NCBI GenBank assembly: GCA_021795355.1
Contig: JAJYPL010000006.1
Span: 1 to 53,478, forward strand
Length of the DNA stretch: 53,478 nucleotides
Direction: 5' to 3'
Origin: a bacterium
GTDB lineage: Bacteria > SZUA-79 > Acidulodesulfobacterales > Acidulodesulfobacteraceae
How positions within the stretch are numbered: position 1 is the first letter of the stretch; the number at the start of each line of letters is the position of its first letter. Below, in pieces: positions 1 through 8,626 of this stretch. A model generated the notes under the pieces. The model was given only the letters and a program-made list of their open reading frames with translations, was not told the DNA's origin and did no database searches. The translations under genes and the position numbers were made by a program.

Positions 1-59
1 TTTTAGAGTTAAAATAAAATCAAAAAGATTATAATTTTTATAAAAAATAATAAAAATAC

Positions 60-88
60 TTGACATTTAATTTAATTGAAGGTATTTT
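60..88 (+). promoter_or_regulatory. Promoter for the pil operon
   Basis: TTGACA at 60-65 and TATTTT at 83-88 are separated by 17 bases, in an A+T-rich stretch about 115 bases before pilM. It is the only good sigma70-type pair seen ahead of pilMNOPQ. Position 1-204 otherwise shows no gene. Confidence 0.5.
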
Positions 89-204
89 ATATTTAGATAA
101 ATTTTATATAAATTAAATTTAAAAAAAAATTTATTAATATTTTATATATAAAGTTTTGCATATACATTGCCGATTTATTTAAATAAAAATAAAATGAGGT
201 TTTC

Positions 205-1257
205 ATGGCGCTTAAATTTGGAATAGGTTCAAAAAAGAGCGTGGGTATAGACATCGGATCCAGTTCTATTAAAGTAATTGAACTTTCTAAAAGCGGACAT
301 AAATATTATATAGACGTTTTAGACATAGTAGACCTTCCTTCAGGAGCCGTAAGCGGAGGCATTGTAAACGATGCCGCTTCTACCGCTTCATACCTAAAGA
401 CTTCTCTTGCTAAACACGGCGTAAACGAAAAAAAAGTAGTAATCGGAATACCTTGCAAACACGTAATAATTAAAACCATAGAAATGCCTAAAATGAAACC
501 GTCGGAACTTGAATCTTCGATTTATTACGAAGCTCAAAGATATATAACGTACGACATGAACGAAGTATCTTTAGATTACGTGGTTCTAGGAGATTCGCCG
601 TCGGAGCCTTCAAGCAATGCGGTAATGATAATTGCCGGCAAAAAAGATATAATAGAAAACCAGTCTGACTTTTTCCATGAGTGCGGTTTAAATCCTTATA
701 TAATAGACGTGGATTGCATAGCTCTAGAAAATATGTTTAATTTTAATTATCCCGAAGAATTCGATGAACTTATATCCATAGTAAAAATAGGCGCGTCGGA
801 AACAAACGTCCACATACTCCAAAAAGGAACTAATTTATTCAGAAGGGATATACCTATCGGCGGAATCAACATAACGGAAGAAATAGCCAAAAAATTTCAA
901 ATGAATTTTAACGAAGCCGAAAATATTAAAACCGGAAATATGGGAAACAGAAGCGAAGATTTTAAATCGGAATTCAATATATATTTAGATATGATTTTGA
1001 CCAGGGTTATTTCCGAAATTCACAGGACGATAGACTATTTTGCGGCAAACAACGACAAGCAGTATCCTAAAAAAATTTATTTGACGGGCGGTTCTGCGCT
1101 GCTCGGCAATATATTACAGGAAATAGAGAATAAGATCAACATTCCCGCATCAAATTTAAATCCTTTTAGAAATCTACTTTTTAAGCATGAATTATCCGAC
1201 GATATTCACGATTTTTTCGGCGTAGCCGTCGGTCTTGCGTTAAGGGGAGCGGAATAA
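205..1257 (+). CDS. pilM: Type IV pilus assembly ATPase-fold protein PilM
   Basis: PilM is an actin/FtsA-like cytoplasmic protein that binds the N-terminus of PilN and links the pilus motor to the inner-membrane PilNO complex. The 350-residue length is typical. The phosphate-binding loop GIDIGSSSIKV lies at residues 14-24 and the adenosine motif GGSALLGN near residues 295-302. A GAGG ribosome-binding site stands 5 bases before the ATG. It is the first gene of a five-gene pil operon and is followed one base later by pilN. The context makes the assignment secure. Confidence 0.95.
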   Translation: MALKFGIGSKKSVGIDIGSSSIKVIELSKSGHKYYIDVLDIVDLPSGAVSGGIVNDAASTASYLKTSLAKHGVNEKKVVIGIPCKHVIIKTIEMPKMKPSELESSIYYEAQRYITYDMNEVSLDYVVLGDSPSEPSSNAVMIIAGKKDIIENQSDFFHECGLNPYIIDVDCIALENMFNFNYPEEFDELISIVKIGASETNVHILQKGTNLFRRDIPIGGINITEEIAKKFQMNFNEAENIKTGNMGNRSEDFKSEFNIYLDMILTRVISEIHRTIDYFAANNDKQYPKKIYLTGGSALLGNILQEIENKINIPASNLNPFRNLLFKHELSDDIHDFFGVAVGLALRGAE

Positions 1258-1258
1258 A

Positions 1259-1840
1259 TTGATTAAAATCAATTTGAACAAAAAACCTAAAAGAATAAAG
1301 ATTTCCATAGAAGCGGGAAGCCTGCGCAATATGCTTATTTTTTTAATAATTCCGATTATAGCCGGCGGAATAGTTATTTTTTTGATGCAGTCCTCTATAG
1401 AAAGTAAAATAAACGATATAAACAAAAATATCAAAACATACAATGCCAAAACGGTCGTGTTAATGCCGCAAGTAGAAAAAGTTAACGCCCTGAAAGCAAA
1501 AGACGCCCAAATATTGCAAAAGATTAACGTTATTAAAACGTTAAAAAAAGCTCAGATGGGTCCGTTGGGATATATATATTACATTACGGCCGCAATTCCT
1601 AGGTTTTCGTGGATTAATTCTTTAAAATCGTCTAAAGGTGTTATATCGGTTTCCGGAACCGCATTAGACGGACAGGTCGAGTCTATATTTATGAACAATT
1701 TAAGCAAGACCGGTTTCTTTAACGGGGTAAGTTTAATACAGACTTCCGAAGCAAAAAAACAGGGGCTGAAACTGCAAAATTTCAGTATGACTATGAACGT
1801 AAAAGGCGAAGCATTGTCCAAAAATGCTTTAAAAAAATAA
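1259..1840 (+). CDS. pilN: Type IV pilus inner-membrane protein PilN
   Basis: PilN is a bitopic membrane protein that pairs with PilO and docks PilM on its short cytoplasmic tail. The start is TTG, preceded by AGGGGAG about 10 bases upstream, and the N-terminus MIKINLNKKPK contains the expected INL motif for PilM binding. One membrane segment spans about residues 24-43. A coiled-coil-like stretch and a small ferredoxin-like periplasmic domain follow. At 193 residues it has the usual length. It is sandwiched between pilM and pilO with 1-base gaps. Confidence 0.92.
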   Translation: MIKINLNKKPKRIKISIEAGSLRNMLIFLIIPIIAGGIVIFLMQSSIESKINDINKNIKTYNAKTVVLMPQVEKVNALKAKDAQILQKINVIKTLKKAQMGPLGYIYYITAAIPRFSWINSLKSSKGVISVSGTALDGQVESIFMNNLSKTGFFNGVSLIQTSEAKKQGLKLQNFSMTMNVKGEALSKNALKK

Positions 1841-1841
1841 T

Positions 1842-2468
1842 ATGAATTTAGAATCTATAAAATCTAAAATCGATTTAAAAAATCCTAAGGTTTTAGGGAT
1901 AATTATAAGTATAGTTTTGTTTATAGTTATCATCGGAGTTTACTATTATTTTATATATTCCGGATTGAAATCGAAGGAAGCGCAGAAGCAGAACGCTTTA
2001 AACGCGGCAACGTCAAAATATAACTCCTATTTAACTTTAGCGAGAAGTTATCCGCTTGTACTAAAGCAGGATAAAAAATTAAGCAAAGAATTTGCAGGTT
2101 TGCTTTTAGAACTTCCGTCAAAGAAAAATATACCTCAGCTTTTAATGAAAATTTCAAACTACGAAAAAGTTTTAAATCTTAATCTAAATATGTTTAAACC
2201 GGACAAAGGAACGGCTAAAGGTTTTTACGAAACCGTTCCTTTTTCGATGAATATAAGCGGAAATTTTTATAATGTATATAAGTTTTTTTATAAACTTGCC
2301 TCTATGAAAAGAATAGTGGACGTACACGGCGTGTCTATTTCAAAGAAAGCTGAAGGCGGCAACGTTTCGGTTTCTTTTCAGGGAACGACTTTCTCGTTCA
2401 TAGGGGGAATAAGGCCTAAGTCTCCTGTAAAGGCGGCGCAGAAGCCCCCCGCAGTTAAGAAACCATAG
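1842..2468 (+). CDS. pilO: Type IV pilus inner-membrane protein PilO
   Basis: PilO is the partner of PilN in the periplasmic alignment complex that connects the inner-membrane platform to PilP and the secretin. It has a short basic cytoplasmic tail, one hydrophobic segment at about residues 17-39, a coiled-coil region, and a C-terminal domain containing the typical YFYKLA-like helix (here KFFYKLASMKRIVDV). The C-terminus is proline- and lysine-rich. The length of 208 residues fits the family, and its ATG begins one base after the pilN stop. Confidence 0.92.
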   Translation: MNLESIKSKIDLKNPKVLGIIISIVLFIVIIGVYYYFIYSGLKSKEAQKQNALNAATSKYNSYLTLARSYPLVLKQDKKLSKEFAGLLLELPSKKNIPQLLMKISNYEKVLNLNLNMFKPDKGTAKGFYETVPFSMNISGNFYNVYKFFYKLASMKRIVDVHGVSISKKAEGGNVSVSFQGTTFSFIGGIRPKSPVKAAQKPPAVKKP

Positions 2469-2502
2469 AAATAAAAGGAAATGAAGGGTATCGAGGTATA
2501 AA

Positions 2503-3066
2503 ATGACAATTATTAATAAAAAAACGCCGATAAAGAATATGAACGATATAAAGGGAAATTTAACTCAAAAAATAAGATCGTGGAAGAGGTTTAAGCTGTC
2601 GGTATTGTTTACTGCCGTTGCGGTTTTATCTGCCGCATTAGTTTTCTACGCCCCGTTTTGTTATGCCGGCGGCGTTAATAATAGCGGAACGCAAAATAAA
2701 AATAAATCGGCCGAAAAAGTAAAAAGCAGCGGTATCGCATATCCTTATTATTTAAAGAGGGACCCTTTCCAGACGTTTTTATATGCCCAAAAATCTGCGT
2801 CGTCTTTTAAAGTCGGGGAACTGCCTTTATTGCAGTACGCCGTTTCGTCCCTGAAAGTCGTCGGCATTATGAGCAGAAGAGGAAAATATTTTGCTATGGT
2901 TCAGACGCCGGACGGAAGGTCTTATATAGTTACCGAAGGTTCTTTGATAGGCGTAAACAGGGCAAAAGTCGTTTCCATTACGTCTAACGCCGTTCATTTA
3001 ATAGAAAGAACTTATAATATTTTAGGTCAAATACGTTCTATGAATTTAGTTATGCCCTTACAATAA
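2503..3066 (+). CDS. pilP: Type IV pilus periplasmic protein PilP
   Basis: PilP joins the PilNO complex to the secretin PilQ. The protein has a basic N-terminus and one hydrophobic segment at about residues 30-57 that ends CYAGG. This looks like a signal peptide or anchor rather than a clear lipobox. The RDPFQTF motif and the C-terminal beta domain (LKVVGIMSRRGKYFAMVQ) are characteristic of PilP. A GAGGT ribosome-binding site precedes the ATG. The length of 187 residues is normal. Confidence 0.9.
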   Translation: MTIINKKTPIKNMNDIKGNLTQKIRSWKRFKLSVLFTAVAVLSAALVFYAPFCYAGGVNNSGTQNKNKSAEKVKSSGIAYPYYLKRDPFQTFLYAQKSASSFKVGELPLLQYAVSSLKVVGIMSRRGKYFAMVQTPDGRSYIVTEGSLIGVNRAKVVSITSNAVHLIERTYNILGQIRSMNLVMPLQ

Positions 3067-3134
3067 CTTTAAAATAAAACAATAAAGACAAAGCGATATG
3101 ACTTTTATTAAATTTTAGCGATGGAGAAAATAAT

Positions 3135-4493
3135 ATGAAAAAGAGAAAATTATTATTTACGCCTTTTATATTTATATTATTCTTTGTTTTATCCGCAGGA
3201 ATTAGTTTATCTTCGGCTTATGCCGGGCAGAAAACCGACGGCGGCGGAAGCGGCAGCGGGGTCAAAAAATTTTTCGTAGATCCTTCCGACATGAGGGTCA
3301 GTTTCAATTTCCAAAATGCTAACGTTTCCGACGTAATAAGAATGATAGCGAAAGTTTCCGACATGAACGTTTTGATAGGTTCAAACGTGAAAGGAACCGT
3401 CACGATGAAAATGAAAAACGTTCCGCTTAAAAATATTTTATCTCTCATACTCGAAGCATACGGTCTTGGAATGGTTAAAAAGGACGGGATATATTACATA
3501 AACTCTACCGGAACGATAGCGTCTGTGGTTTCCGCAGAGAAAAAAGCAAGAGCGATTTCGGAGCATAAAGTAACGAGGCTCGTTCCGATTAATTACGTTT
3601 CGGCAAGCGGTTTGATGGCTAAAGTAAAATCCGTTTTAAGTTCGCAGGGCAGGGTAGTTTACGATAAATCCCTTCATTCATTGCTGATTACGGATATCCC
3701 AAACCGCGTCGCAAGAGCCGTAAGATTAGTAAAAATGCTTGATAAAAGAACGCCTGAAGTCGAGATTGTCGCTAAGATGGTAGAGGTTAGCAAAAATTAT
3801 TCAAATCAGCTCGGCATTAACTGGAACGGCAGCTATCTCGGCGCCGCTCCGGCTTCATCAAACGCCGCCGTTACGCCTAATTATTTCAGCGGAGAAACAA
3901 CAGGCAATCCTGCGGGACCCGGTTTAAGTCCTACGCTTACTACTCAGGCTGCGGCAGGAACTTTTACTGTAGGCATATTAAATTCTTACGCAAGCATTAA
4001 CGCAACATTAGAAGCCTTGGAAAGCCTTTCGAGAGCAAAATCTATCGCTTCTCCCAAGGTCGTCGTTCTTAATAACCAGACCGCAACTATCGAAAAAGGT
4101 CAGACCCTTTATCTGCCGGGCGTTGCAGGAGTCGGCGCAACGGCCGCTCCGCAGGCTATTACGGCGCAGATTTCGCTTCAGATAACCCCTCATATAATGG
4201 CAAACGGAAACGTTAAACTCGTCATTAATTCGTCGAATAATACCGTAGCTCCGCCGGTTTCGGGAGCGCAGGCTACCCTCGATACGGAAAGCGCCAATTC
4301 TACGGTTATCATTAAAAACGGACAAACCGTCGTAATAGGCGGTGTTTACCAGATGAGCAAAACCGTTTCCAACAGCGGCGTTCCCGGACTTATGAGCATT
4401 CCGCTTCTGGGCTGGCTTTTCAAAACAAGAAGCGTCAGCTATTCGAAAGACGAACTCATGATATTTATAACGCCAAGAATAATTAACGGTTAG
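3135..4493 (+). CDS. pilQ: Type IV pilus secretin PilQ (short form)
   Basis: PilQ forms the outer-membrane ring through which the pilus passes. A signal peptide covers about residues 1-30 (cleavage near SAYAG). An N0/STN-like domain follows (about 50-120), then an N1 domain (about 145-205), then the secretin domain with the IASPKVVVLNNQTATIEKG region and the closing PLLGWLFKTR motif. At 452 residues it is shorter than usual PilQ (often above 600): the N-terminal AMIN peptidoglycan-binding repeats are absent. The secretin itself appears intact. Confidence 0.92.
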   Translation: MKKRKLLFTPFIFILFFVLSAGISLSSAYAGQKTDGGGSGSGVKKFFVDPSDMRVSFNFQNANVSDVIRMIAKVSDMNVLIGSNVKGTVTMKMKNVPLKNILSLILEAYGLGMVKKDGIYYINSTGTIASVVSAEKKARAISEHKVTRLVPINYVSASGLMAKVKSVLSSQGRVVYDKSLHSLLITDIPNRVARAVRLVKMLDKRTPEVEIVAKMVEVSKNYSNQLGINWNGSYLGAAPASSNAAVTPNYFSGETTGNPAGPGLSPTLTTQAAAGTFTVGILNSYASINATLEALESLSRAKSIASPKVVVLNNQTATIEKGQTLYLPGVAGVGATAAPQAITAQISLQITPHIMANGNVKLVINSSNNTVAPPVSGAQATLDTESANSTVIIKNGQTVVIGGVYQMSKTVSNSGVPGLMSIPLLGWLFKTRSVSYSKDELMIFITPRIING

Positions 4494-4547
4494 GCATAAT
4501 TAACGTCAAGGCTTTTATTTATTCCGTTTTTTTGATAAAATTAAGCA

Positions 4548-5450
4548 ATGTTGACAGACGTTCAAAATTCAAAAGACGGAAGAGGCATAGCTATAGATAA
4601 AGTCGGTATAAAAAACCTTCATTACCCTATATCCGTTCTCGATAAAGCAAAATCATTCCAGCACACCGTAGCAGATATAAATATGTACGTTGATCTTCCG
4701 CACTATTTCAAAGGAACGCATATGAGCCGATTCTTAGAGGTTTTAAACGAATACAGGGGCGAAATAAGCATAGTAAATTTTCCTGATATTTTAAGAAAAA
4801 TCAAAAAAGTTTTAAACGCAGGTTCGGCATCCGTTGAAATCGAATTTCCATATTTTATTGAAAAAACCGCTCCGGTCAGCGGAAAAAAAAGCCTGATGGA
4901 GTATATATGCTATTATAAAGGAACGATAAAAGACAAAGAAGCAATTCGGCATAATCGGAAAAATGAGATAAAGGCAGAGATAAAAGATAAAAAGAACAAT
5001 ATGAATGTGCCGGATACAAAGATGTCAGATTTTAAATCTAACACATTTTTTGAAGACGCCGGTTCCGACGACGAAAGCGTCATAATAGTCGGCGTAAAAG
5101 TGCCTATTAACACTCTGTGTCCCTGCTCTAAGGAAATATCGAAATACGGGGCGCATAATCAGAGGGGCGTTGTTTCCGTATCCTTAGAATTTTCTAAACT
5201 GATATGGTTCGAAGATATTATAGAAGAAGTGGAGTCCTGTGCGAGTTCGCCTATTTATTCTTTATTAAAGAGGGAAGACGAAAGATTTTTGACTGAGCAT
5301 GCTTACGAAAATCCGATGTTTGTCGAGGACGTCGCAAGGTGCGTAGCGGGAATACTTAAAAAGAATAAAAATATTAAACGCTTTAAGGTGGAAGCGGAAA
5401 ACTTCGAGAGCATACACAACCATAACGCTTATGCGATGATAGAAGGGTAA
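4548..5450 (+). CDS. folE2: GTP cyclohydrolase FolE2 (type IB)
   Basis: FolE2 converts GTP to dihydroneopterin triphosphate, the first step to folate and a precursor step for queuosine-type pathways. The 300-residue protein shows the FolE2/MptA family start (DVQN, GIKNLHYPI), the HMSRF substrate loop, and the metal-site segment CPCSKEIS at residues 191-198 followed by GAHNQRG. Residues about 120-165 form a lysine-rich linker that looks longer than usual. It sits alone between pilQ and aroC. FolE2 can work with metals other than zinc, which is known for the family and not visible here. Confidence 0.93.
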   Translation: MLTDVQNSKDGRGIAIDKVGIKNLHYPISVLDKAKSFQHTVADINMYVDLPHYFKGTHMSRFLEVLNEYRGEISIVNFPDILRKIKKVLNAGSASVEIEFPYFIEKTAPVSGKKSLMEYICYYKGTIKDKEAIRHNRKNEIKAEIKDKKNNMNVPDTKMSDFKSNTFFEDAGSDDESVIIVGVKVPINTLCPCSKEISKYGAHNQRGVVSVSLEFSKLIWFEDIIEEVESCASSPIYSLLKREDERFLTEHAYENPMFVEDVARCVAGILKKNKNIKRFKVEAENFESIHNHNAYAMIEG

Positions 5451-5457
5451 AAGGCTG

Positions 5458-5524
5458 GACTGCTTCGCCGCTTTGCTCGTGATGACGCAGAAAGTTTTGT
5501 CATTGCGAGCAAAGCGAAGCAATC
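5458..5524. repeat. Palindromic intergenic repeat (TTGCTTCGC/CAATGAC type)
   Basis: The arms GACTGCTTCGCCGCTTTGCT and AGCAAAGCGAAGCAATC face each other around a short centre containing GTCATTGCG. This is the widely seen kind of dispersed palindrome built from GCTTCGC and CAATGAC words. It fills most of the folE2-aroC gap and could also act as an RNA hairpin after folE2. Confidence 0.75.
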
Positions 5525-5566
5525 TCATTAAAAATATTGAATAAATTTACTATGGAGATATAGCAA

Positions 5567-6784
5567 ATGCTAAGATTTTTGACGGCGGGGGAGTCGCACG
5601 GCAAAGGACTCGTTACTATAATAGATAATTTTCCTGCAGGCGTTAAAATAGACGAAGACTTTATAAACGAAAAGCTGAAAATAAGGCAATCGGGTTACGG
5701 CAGGGGCGCAAGGCAGAAGATAGAAACCGACAAAATAGAGTTTTTATCGGGAGTCAGGGGAGGGTTTACGACCGGCTCTCCTATTTCGTTCTTTATAAAA
5801 AATAAGGATTACGATAACTGGCGGGACAGGATGGACGCATATAAGCCCGTTCCTGAAGAAAGCAAAATCCATACGCCGAGACCCGGCCATGCCGATTTTG
5901 CCGGCTCGATAAAGTTCGGATTAGACGATATAAGAAATGTCCTTGAGCGTTCCAGCGCAAGGGAAACCGCTTCCAGAGTCGCCGTAGGCGCGATATGTCA
6001 GATATTTTTAAAAAATTTCGGCATCGAATTTGCTTCCGCCGTGCTTAGCATCGGCGGAGTCGGAATTGATAAGTCAAGGGGGTCAGAATTAAATTCTGAC
6101 CCCCTTGCCGGTTATTCTGCTTCTGTAATCGACCTTTTCGACCCTTCTATCCGCCGAAACATCGAAAACTCCGAACTTCGTATGCCGTATTCCTACCTTG
6201 AAGAAAAGACTAAGGCGTATATCGACAAAATGAAAGCGGAAGGCGATACCGTCGGCGGATTAATAACCGCTCAAGTAAAAGGCGTACCTGTCGGTCTCGG
6301 CAGTTTTACCCAGTGGGACGAGAAATTAGACGCACACATATCGATGTCCGTAATGAGCATTCAGGCTATTAAAAGCGTAGAAATCGGCGCCGGCGTAAAA
6401 TCCGCCTATCTTAAAGGCTCGGAATGCCATGATTCTATATATTGCGGTAATAGCAAAAACGGCGCCGCTACAGGCTTTTTCAGAAAAACCGACAATGCCG
6501 GCGGAATAGAAGGCGGAATGTCCAACGGGGAAATAATAAGCGTAACTTGTGCGATGAAGCCTATACCGACCCTAATGAAACCATATCTCGATACTGTAGA
6601 TTTAAATACCTGCGAACCTAAAAAAGCCTTTCTGGAAAGGTCGGACGTATGCGCCGTTCCGGCGGCGTCCATCGTCGTCGAATCAGCCCTCGCTTTTTCG
6701 ATATGCTATTTTTTCCTCAAAAAATTCGGCGGCGACGGCTTAGCCGAGATTAAAAGAAATTACGAAGGGTATTTGAAAAAATGA
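5567..6784 (+). CDS. aroC: Chorismate synthase AroC with a palindrome-encoded insert
   Basis: AroC eliminates phosphate from EPSP to give chorismate, using reduced FMN. The family motifs are present: GESHGKGL near the start, RQSGYGRGARQKIETD, RPGHAD, RSSARETASRVAVGA, and the late GGIEGGMSNGE segment. The length of 405 residues is slightly above the norm. Part of the excess comes from residues around 170-181 (SRGSELNSDPL), which are encoded by a perfect 31-bp palindrome inserted without breaking the frame. The insert lies in a variable loop, so activity may survive. aroC overlaps aroK by 4 bases (ATGA). Confidence 0.95.
   Translation: MLRFLTAGESHGKGLVTIIDNFPAGVKIDEDFINEKLKIRQSGYGRGARQKIETDKIEFLSGVRGGFTTGSPISFFIKNKDYDNWRDRMDAYKPVPEESKIHTPRPGHADFAGSIKFGLDDIRNVLERSSARETASRVAVGAICQIFLKNFGIEFASAVLSIGGVGIDKSRGSELNSDPLAGYSASVIDLFDPSIRRNIENSELRMPYSYLEEKTKAYIDKMKAEGDTVGGLITAQVKGVPVGLGSFTQWDEKLDAHISMSVMSIQAIKSVEIGAGVKSAYLKGSECHDSIYCGNSKNGAATGFFRKTDNAGGIEGGMSNGEIISVTCAMKPIPTLMKPYLDTVDLNTCEPKKAFLERSDVCAVPAASIVVESALAFSICYFFLKKFGGDGLAEIKRNYEGYLKK
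6076..6106. repeat. Perfect 31-bp palindrome inside aroC
   Basis: The 15-base arms AAGGGGGTCAGAATT and AATTCTGACCCCCTT surround a single A. The sequence is read through in frame. The GGGGTCAGA arm resembles the GGGGACAGA palindrome at 8567-8591 and the terminal words of the accessory-region repeats, so it is probably a short mobile repeat and not part of ancestral aroC. Confidence 0.9.
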
Positions 6785-7356
6785 AAAGAAATACCAATAT
6801 AGTGTTAATCGGTTTTATGGGAGCCGGCAAGACCGAAGTCGGGAAGATTCTGGCTAAACATAAAGGGTTTAACTTTATAGATTTGGACTCATTAATAGAG
6901 GAGGAAGAGGGTAAAAGTATAACGGAAATATTTAAAAAAAAAGGAGAGGGCTATTTTAGAAATCTCGAAACAGAAATTTTAAAAAAAATAGATAAGAATA
7001 AGTCCGACATATATAAAATAAAAGAAGTGGAAAAATCCTCAGAAATAAACAATCCTGAAAGTAAAAACTGGGTAATATCTGCCGGCGGCGGAATGCCGGC
7101 GTTTAACGGCAATATTAAACTGCTTAAAAAAATAGGGACTGCCGTATATCTTAAAGCCGGCGCGAAAACTATTTACGACAGAATAAAATCCGAAGTCCAC
7201 AGACCTGTTTTAGGCGGAAGCGGTTTTACCGAAGCAGACGTTACTGAAAAACTTAAGGAAAGGGAAAAATTTTACGAGCAGGCGGATATTATTATATACA
7301 CCGAGGGATTAACGGCAGCGGCGGCAGCCGAAGAAATTGGGATTTTTCTTCATTAA
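6781..7356 (+). CDS. aroK: Shikimate kinase AroK
   Basis: AroK phosphorylates shikimate at the 3-hydroxyl with ATP. The P-loop GFMGAGKT is at residues 12-19, the IDLDSLIEE substrate-binding aspartate motif follows, and GGGMP and the lid arginine in RPVLGG are present. At 191 residues it is about 20 longer than average because of a lysine- and serine-rich insert around residues 75-98. It is translationally coupled to aroC. A pilMNOPQ locus followed by aro genes is a known arrangement in proteobacteria. Confidence 0.93.
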   Translation: MKRNTNIVLIGFMGAGKTEVGKILAKHKGFNFIDLDSLIEEEEGKSITEIFKKKGEGYFRNLETEILKKIDKNKSDIYKIKEVEKSSEINNPESKNWVISAGGGMPAFNGNIKLLKKIGTAVYLKAGAKTIYDRIKSEVHRPVLGGSGFTEADVTEKLKEREKFYEQADIIIYTEGLTAAAAAEEIGIFLH

Positions 7357-7621
7357 AACTAAAATTAAAGTTTTTAAATAGTCGTGACGATTAATTTATG
7401 AAAGGATAGGTTAGGCATCTAAAGAATTTAGAAAACATGAGATAAAAATTGATTAAGGAGGTGAATGGTTAAGATTTATTACTATTTAGTCGATGTTGTC
7501 TAAAAGGGGCGGGCATTAATCTATTCAACAAAGCAAGTTTTAAATAATAAAGTAAAGCAAAAAATTTTAATTTAACAATTTCGGCACGGATGCCGGAATA
7601 ATTATCACGGAGGATAAAAAA
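7357..7621 (+). promoter_or_regulatory. Long fliC 5' leader with an anti-SD match and CsrA-type sites
   Basis: This 265-base gap before fliC contains AAGGAGGTGA at 7455-7464, a full match to the 16S anti-SD, followed at once by a 12-codon reading frame (7465-7503, MVKIYYYLVDVV). A hairpin at 7579-7598 has an ACGGA loop, and a second ACGGA overlaps the fliC ribosome-binding site. No clear sigma28 or sigma54 promoter was recognised. Confidence 0.5.
7579..7613 (+). promoter_or_regulatory. Candidate CsrA-binding pair over the fliC RBS
   Basis: The stem TTTCGGCA/TGCCGGAA (7579-7598) shows ACGGA at its loop (7586-7590, inside CACGGATG). A second ACGGA (7607-7611, inside CACGGAGG) is the Shine-Dalgarno of fliC. 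The two ANGGA words are 21 bases apart. This matches the known arrangement for CsrA repression of flagellin mRNA, with one hairpin site and one site over the SD. CsrA and FliW genes are not in the window. Confidence 0.5.
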
Positions 7622-8533
7622 ATGTATAACGGTCTATTTATCAATTCGAACCAATCAGCCGTCATTGCGACGGACAATCTTCAAAACACCAACAACCAGT
7701 TGGGGCAGTCGTTAAACGAATTGTCCAGCGGCTTACAGATAACGGGCGCGTGGGTCAATCCGGCAGGTTATGAAATAGCCCAGAGCTTGAACGCAACAAG
7801 CCTCGGCATTAATCAGGCAACGTCAAACGCAAACAACGGAAACTCCTTAATCAACATTGCTTCAGGCGCTCTTTCGACTATTCAGGGAATGCTCGGCACG
7901 ATGCAGACTCTTGCTACAAACGCGGCAAACGGAACTAACAGCACGCAGAACTTGGCGGCGTTAAACAGCGAGTTTCAACAGTTGCAATCAGAAATTACGC
8001 AGATTGCCGATTCAACGCAGTTTAACGGACTTAATCTTTTGAATGCAGCGTCCGGTTCTTCATTGACTGCTTCTATAAGTGTTTTTTCGTTTCAAATAGG
8101 GCCAAATTCGCAAACTGTTACAAATCAGATTTCAGTCTCTATTCAGGGCGTTGCGGCAAGCTTGCTTGGATTATCAAGCAGCCCCGGTTATGTTACAACT
8201 TCATTGGCGTCGGTTAAGTTGTCCGGTGGATCATCGGCTGCTGCAGGTAGCGCCAGCGCATTAGTTGCTCTTTCGGCTGTTCAGGCGGCTATTAATCAGG
8301 TTGCAGGTATAAGCGGCCAGCTTGGTTCTTATCAGAACAGGGTTACGCAGATACTCGGAAACCTTCAGACTGAAGGAACTAATACTCAGGCTGCGTACAA
8401 CAACATTATGGACGTCAACTTTGCTCAGGAAATGTCCCAGTTTACGTTGCTTTCCACTTTGGCACAGTCCGGCGAAGCTATGCTTTCCCAAGCTTCTATG
8501 GTACCTCAGGGGCTTTTGACACTGCTGAAGTAA
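7622..8533 (+). CDS. fliC: Flagellin
   Basis: This is the filament subunit, secreted through the flagellar export channel. The conserved N-terminal D0/D1 region runs to about residue 140 (LNELSSGLQITG, IASGALSTIQGMLGTMQTLA, DSTQFNGLNLL). The conserved C-terminal helix ends NYNNIMDVNFAQEMSQF...MLSQASMVPQGLLTLL. The central domain is short and rich in Ser, Ala and Gly, giving many possible O-glycosylation sites. It departs from the consensus in having ITGAWVNPAG in place of the usual INSAKDDAAG. At 303 residues it is a compact flagellin. A GGAGG RBS stands 8 bases before the ATG. Confidence 0.95.
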   Translation: MYNGLFINSNQSAVIATDNLQNTNNQLGQSLNELSSGLQITGAWVNPAGYEIAQSLNATSLGINQATSNANNGNSLINIASGALSTIQGMLGTMQTLATNAANGTNSTQNLAALNSEFQQLQSEITQIADSTQFNGLNLLNAASGSSLTASISVFSFQIGPNSQTVTNQISVSIQGVAASLLGLSSSPGYVTTSLASVKLSGGSSAAAGSASALVALSAVQAAINQVAGISGQLGSYQNRVTQILGNLQTEGTNTQAAYNNIMDVNFAQEMSQFTLLSTLAQSGEAMLSQASMVPQGLLTLLK

Positions 8534-8566
8534 ATTATATATAGGTTAATATTTATTAGGCTATTA

Positions 8567-8591
8567 GGGGACAGATTTCAAATCTGTCCCC
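8567..8591. repeat. Perfect 25-bp palindrome after fliC
   Basis: The 12-base arms GGGGACAGATTT and AAATCTGTCCCC surround one C. It lies 34 bases after the fliC stop and is not followed by a T run, so it is not a classical terminator. It belongs to the same word family as the aroC palindrome and the accessory-region repeats. Confidence 0.85.
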
Positions 8592-8626
8592 GACATTAAC
8601 GTCTAAATAAAAAGAAGTGATATATC

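Noticed and set aside
7500-7621. A sigma28 or sigma54 flagellin promoter
   Set aside because: CGGCACG resembles half a sigma54 site, but no TTGC half follows at the right distance. No GCCGATAA-like -10 was found.
8567-8591. Intrinsic terminator after fliC
   Set aside because: The palindrome is perfect but is not followed by a T tract. It matches the mobile palindrome family instead.
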